A program made the translations under genes and the position numbers. DNA of 64,000 nucleotides from Tetragonia tetragonoides (taxonomy: Eukaryota; Streptophyta; Magnoliopsida; Caryophyllales; Aizoaceae): NCBI GenBank assembly GCA_038025085.1, contig CM076153.1, forward strand, positions 15,165,001 to 15,229,000, read 5' to 3'. Below, one piece after another: positions 60,038-64,000 of the stretch. A model generated the notes under the pieces. The model was not told where the DNA came from. It saw nothing but the letters and a program-made list of their open reading frames with translations, and searched no databases. How positions within the stretch are numbered: the stretch's first letter is position 1; every line of letters begins with the position of its first letter.

Positions 60038-60722
60038 ATTTATTCCAATTTATTTAAGTTTATTCTAATTTTAAATAAAAGTTTCAGTTTTTTTCAGTCT
60101 CCAGTGTTCTTCAATCTTTAGTATCCACTTATTCAGTTTTCAGTCTAAAAAAAATGCCTATAAAGTTGCTATTATTTTATTTTATTTTATTTTTTGAGAG
60201 TGGCTATTTAAATTAATTGATAAACCAATATGCTGGATAAAAGGAATGTCATGAGAATCATAACTAGATTATTGCTTGATATATCCGCACGATTTTCTTG
60301 AGCATATATATATAGATAGAATTGGTGAGAAGTTCAACTTTCATTTGGAGCTTCACTTCTAAAAAGCACATGCATCATGCAAGAGGTATGTACAGTGAAT
60401 TTGAGCAAAATGAAGGCACCGGCCCGGCCCGGTTCGATTGCTACCCATGAACTTTGTATATGCAATCAAATAATAAAAGGTGAAGGTGATAACCAACTTA
60501 ACGCCATCCAATAGCGTCTTTGACTGAATTCAAGGAGATCAAGACATGCAACGAAAGGCAACTATACATAAATAATGAAAATGAAGTGCCCTTTTGTTGT
60601 TTGTTTGATTATTGAGTGCCCTTTTGTAGTAGTTTTCCATATAGGCAAAGATTTCGGCGTGCTTTCCTTCAAACAAATCTAAAAGAAGAAATTAGTTTGG
60701 AAACAATCAATTTAGATGGAGT

Positions 60723-61163
60723 TTGAGAACAACAAAAAAAGTGGTCGGAAAACTTGGCTATCTAGGGATGAGTCAATCTAAAGATTGCTTTGTGTCGTGC
60801 CTTCGTGCTTTGCAACTTTGCTGTATCGCACCTGGTTATAGTTGTCGTATACTTTGTGTCCAGTTGTGCCTACTCATTCAAAAAATAGGCCCAGGTCATC
60901 AAGGTCGCACCTATGTCGTGTTGTGCGTGTCCTGCCTAAGATTTTTTCAAAAATTATTTAAATTTTTCTCGTATTGTGTTGTCCTTGACTGTGCTTTTTC
61001 TTCAAAAGTTAGACCCGAGCCTAGACCCACTCATTCTTGCATGCATGTGCTCGTACTTGTTCTTGCTCCATGCATATATGTTGTGTTGTGCCTCATGCGC
61101 ATCATGCTTAAAGCCATATTTATTCTGAATCTATTGAATTTATTGTGGTATCTCCGATCCTAA
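60723..61163 (+). repeat. Dispersed 'gtcgtgttgtgc' repeat with spurious 146-aa ORF
   Basis: The phrases 'gtcgtgccttcgtgctttgc', 'gtcgtgttgtgcgtgtcc', 'cgtattgtgttgtccttg' and 'gttgtgttgtgcctcatgc' recur with 'gcccaggtc' and 'gacccgagcc'. This is a loose repeat type commonly scattered in plant genomes. The ORF here is Cys- and Leu-rich and has no domain. I treat it as repeat. Confidence 0.5.
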
Positions 61164-61344
61164 TAATTAGTGGAGATGGATGCCTTAAATTATACTTGTA
61201 TGTAGGGCTTTAATTTTAAAAAAATATTTGTAGAGATGATCATTCGTAGAATCGTAGGTTTGGTTGGGCATCAAATGTAAAATTTGTCCAAAGTGCACAA
61301 AAATGGTCAACCCCGTTCTCTCATCAAGGTTGAAAACAGCAGGT

Positions 61345-61587
61345 CTTGTGTGGACTTAGTCCATCGTGGACCAAGTGATTTTGAGGGTGGCTCCAGATGA
61401 AGTAGGGGGGTGGCTTCAGATGAAATAAGGGGTGGCTTTAGGTGAAGTAGGGGTGATGCCAAGTATAAATTTGAGGGGTGGCTCTAAGTAAAGTAGGAGT
61501 GGCTCCACTTTTAGAGAGGGGTGTGGCTCCAAGTGAAATAGGGGATGACTCCAAGTATTGGTCCACCATGGACTAAGTCCACACAAG
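61345..61587. mobile_element. Fold-back-like element with 30-bp arms and tandem centre
   Basis: The 30-base arms at 61345-61374 and 61558-61587 are inverted complements with one mismatch (cttgtgtggacttagtccat ...). The centre repeats 'ggtggct(c/t)(c/t)a(g/a)(g/a)tgaa(g/a)taggggg'-type units about eight times (~61384-61545). No ORF. Confidence 0.75.
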
Positions 61588-61878
61588 TTTTTGTAGGTTG
61601 AAAATTATTGTTGTCATCGTTCAAGGGTTTGGGCTAACAGAGGCTTTTTTTAAAAAATATCATCAATATCAATATATATATGTAAAATTGAGTTCTCACC
61701 AAGCATTAAATAAATAATAAATAGCCATAAATGCATGGGTGATTAAAAAGAAACTAAAATATTTTTTTTTATATTTTAATAAGAAATAAGTAACATAAGT
61801 ATTATATTTATTATCCTAATTTTTTTTTTTATAAATTCACTAAAAATGTAATTTCTTTGTTAAATATGTTTTTTTTTT

Positions 61879-62927
61879 GGAAAATTCGACAAAAATAATC
61901 CCAAGTTTGAGTGATCAGATAAAAAAAATTCTAAGTTGAAAAGTGTACAAAAATAATCCCAAGTTGTCACTTTTATCATAAAAATGGACCGTTAACTTAA
62001 ACGGTCTAATTCTATTACTTAATTAACTCTAATTGAACTAAATCCTCGCTCATTAACTTCATTAATCCTCTTAACCTAATTTACCTAACCCTTCATCTCT
62101 CTCCTCTTCCTCTTCCTCCCATCTCCCCTCGTTTCTCTGTCACATCTTCCACCACCACCACCACCACCACCACCACCCCGCCTCTCTTCAGCCACGACCA
62201 CCACCCAGCTCTCCCCCACTATGTTTTGATCTCCATCCTCCCCACTGCCTCCCATATACTCTCTCTCTTTTGACCGCTACTTTGTCTCTACATCCATCAC
62301 CCCATCTCTCTCATCACCATCTCCATCATCACTCCATCTCTCTTTTCACCCCACCTCTCCCTTAACCACCGCGAAATTTGCGAACCTGGATGGGTAGTTG
62401 GCGTATTTGAGACACGATGAGATGTTCTCGTGGATTCGGTGGTGGTTGTAGTGGATGGAGTTTGGGAGAGGAGAGGGAGTGGTGGGGGGGGGGGGACGAT
62501 GGTGGAGAGTGGTGAAGGAGCTGGAGGTGGAACTGGTGGTGGTGGAGTTGTGGCTGGTTGCTGAGATGGTGAGGAGGGACATGGGAGGGAGTGATCGATC
62601 TTGGTGGTGGTGGGCTGGTGGCTGAGGGTGAGGTGGTGGTGGGCTGCTGCGTGAGAAAGGAAGAAGAAGGAGAGAGGAAAATTAGATTTGAGTGGTGGGA
62701 TTTTTATCCATTTTTAAAAAAATTCTTATTATTAAGAATTAATAAACATTAATACAATGATAATTAACGACAAGTAGGTTCAATAATTAGCACTAATCTT
62801 AACAGAGTTAGATTGGGTCTATTTTTGTGACAAAAATGACAACTTGGGATTATTTTTGTACACATTTCAACTTGGGATTATTTTTGTCTAATTGTTCAAA
62901 CTTGGGATTATTTTTATCAAATTTTCC
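61879..62927. mobile_element. MULE-like element with ~100-bp TIRs built from repeats
   Basis: Each inverted arm contains about three copies of 'aaaaataatcccaagtt' spaced ~33 bases, running from the left terminus 'ggaaaatt' and mirrored at the right terminus 'aattttcc'. The interior has (ACC)n at ~62149-62182 and a GGT-rich stretch at ~62440-62660, neither coding convincingly. A TSD is not clear. Confidence 0.7.
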
Positions 62928-64000
62928 TAATATTAATAAATAAATTTTTTGTATATGTTATTTAAATTTTGATTTACAATGTTAACTATTTTGATTGTAG
63001 TATTTGATTTTATGTTTACAGGTATTTTTGGAAACTAATTTTTGTTAGTGTAATTTTAAAATTGATGTTTGATTTAAAAAATAATAAAATTTGGATTTAA
63101 GTGGACTTGGGTACATAGGAACCAGTGGGTACCCAGTGAATCCAATTCCAATTCCCAAGATTTAGGAACCAGTGAAATCAATTCCAATTCCAATTCTTAT
63201 GAATCAGGATTCAGTGGATCCAATTCCAATTATTAATAGTGTAATACCCGTTGGGTACCCATTTACGCCCACCCCCCTTTTTTTTTTGACAGGGGTTCAA
63301 ATCTTAGTGGTCTTTTTTTTTTTAATTACTGAAAATAACAAAAATGAATTCAAAATATGGAACCACGTGCGATGCTCATGACTCCAAGTTTTTCCTTTTA
63401 TTTTTTAAAACCTTTGTTATATTTTTAATTCACAAATCCTAATGTCTTCAATGTGGTTTCTGATTATGTGATGTAAAAAGGATTTCTACTAGGTTGAAAT
63501 AACTCTTGAGATGACTTCTCTCGACGTTTCTAAATCATCTATCCACTTTTCTTTTGCATCCCGTTTTAATTTATCTACCCACTTTATTTTTTAGTAATAC
63601 TTTGGTAATTACTCTTGCATCCTTACCTTTTCATCATAGGCATTTTCATTTATAACTTGTTCCATACCCAATCCACTATTAATTAGGGGCAAATGAGATA
63701 TTTTTGTTCCAAATTCATCTCCTATTAATTTATGTGTCAAAGAAAAATTGGTAGACTGTTGATGAATTTCTTAAAATAACAATTCTTTTTTTTTTTTTTT
63801 GACAACAATACTTAAAAATTTCAAAAGTAAAAATAAAATATAAAAACTTCTATAAAACCGTATTTTTAAAACTTTGGTGAGATGAGAATCACTTTTCAAT
63901 GAAATAAGAGTCACTTCTCACCATAAGTAACCCCCACATTTCTGCAAAACAAAATTAAAATAAAGGAAAAAGTACTCACGTGAGGAGCACATGCTCTTAG
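62928..64000. other. Intergenic, right end of window
   Basis: AT-rich. 63135-63230 repeats 'ggaaccagtg(g/a)' and 'ccaattcc' phrases in tandem. No gene found. Confidence 0.45.

Noticed and set aside
62346..62582. Reverse Ser/Thr/Pro-rich ORF
   Set aside because: Trinucleotide-rich interior of a MULE-like element with no domain.
1..64000. CRISPR arrays, phage, toxin or bacterial operons
   Set aside because: No regularly spaced repeats with unique spacers and no prokaryotic gene organisation; the window is plant nuclear DNA.

Overview
This is a repeat-rich, AT-rich nuclear segment from a flowering plant. The evidence is short exons joined by long GT-AG introns, plant-only families (wall-associated kinase, WAT1/EamA transporter, defensin-like peptide), and many plant transposon families (Stowaway-like MITEs, CACTA, MULE-like, tRNA-derived SINEs, an L1-type LINE). 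It looks like a dicot. Caryophyllales/Amaranthaceae is possible, but that is only an impression. The window has no bacterial, viral or CRISPR features.

Layout. 1-7.9 kb is a duplicated block: the last exon of an AAMP-like WD40 gene, a broken wall-associated kinase (WAK-like) gene, two broken AAMP-like copies and a WAK shred. 8.9-14.5 kb holds decayed copies of an HSP20-like (alpha-crystallin fold) gene with frameshifts and stops, interrupted by a MULE-like element. 15-18.5 kb has weak hypothetical ORFs, a possible organelle-derived piece and simple repeats. 18.69-19.32 kb is a two-exon defensin-like gene. 21.2-21.8 kb is an intronless membrane-protein gene. 23.9-30.2 kb (minus strand) is a seven-exon DnaJ-domain gene that I rebuilt exon by exon.

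30.5-42 kb is mostly mobile DNA: a 5'-truncated SINE with target-site duplication (TSD), a MITE, a ~5 kb CACTA element that contains a perfect 38-bp hairpin, a retroelement RNase H fragment, and a ~3.06 kb 5'-truncated LINE with RNase H bounded by an 18-bp TSD. 43.6-46.4 kb is a two-exon gene for a predicted myristoylated protein with Lys/Glu/Pro/Ala-rich 15-residue repeats. 48.1-56.1 kb (minus strand) is a complete seven-exon WAT1-related transporter gene. Its introns hold a Stowaway-like MITE, a 1.1 kb MULE with 10-bp TSD, a full-length SINE with ~15-bp TSD and a tandem duplication. 57-64 kb has no recognisable gene, but has a hAT-like element, microsatellites, a fold-back element and a second MULE-like element.

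The five genes that look functional (defensin-like, membrane protein, DnaJ, MGNC protein, WAT1) are unrelated and do not form a pathway. I found no convincing new multi-gene system. The most distinctive content is the nested mobile DNA with readable boundaries, the CACTA-borne hairpin and the decaying HSP20-like and AAMP/WAK arrays.
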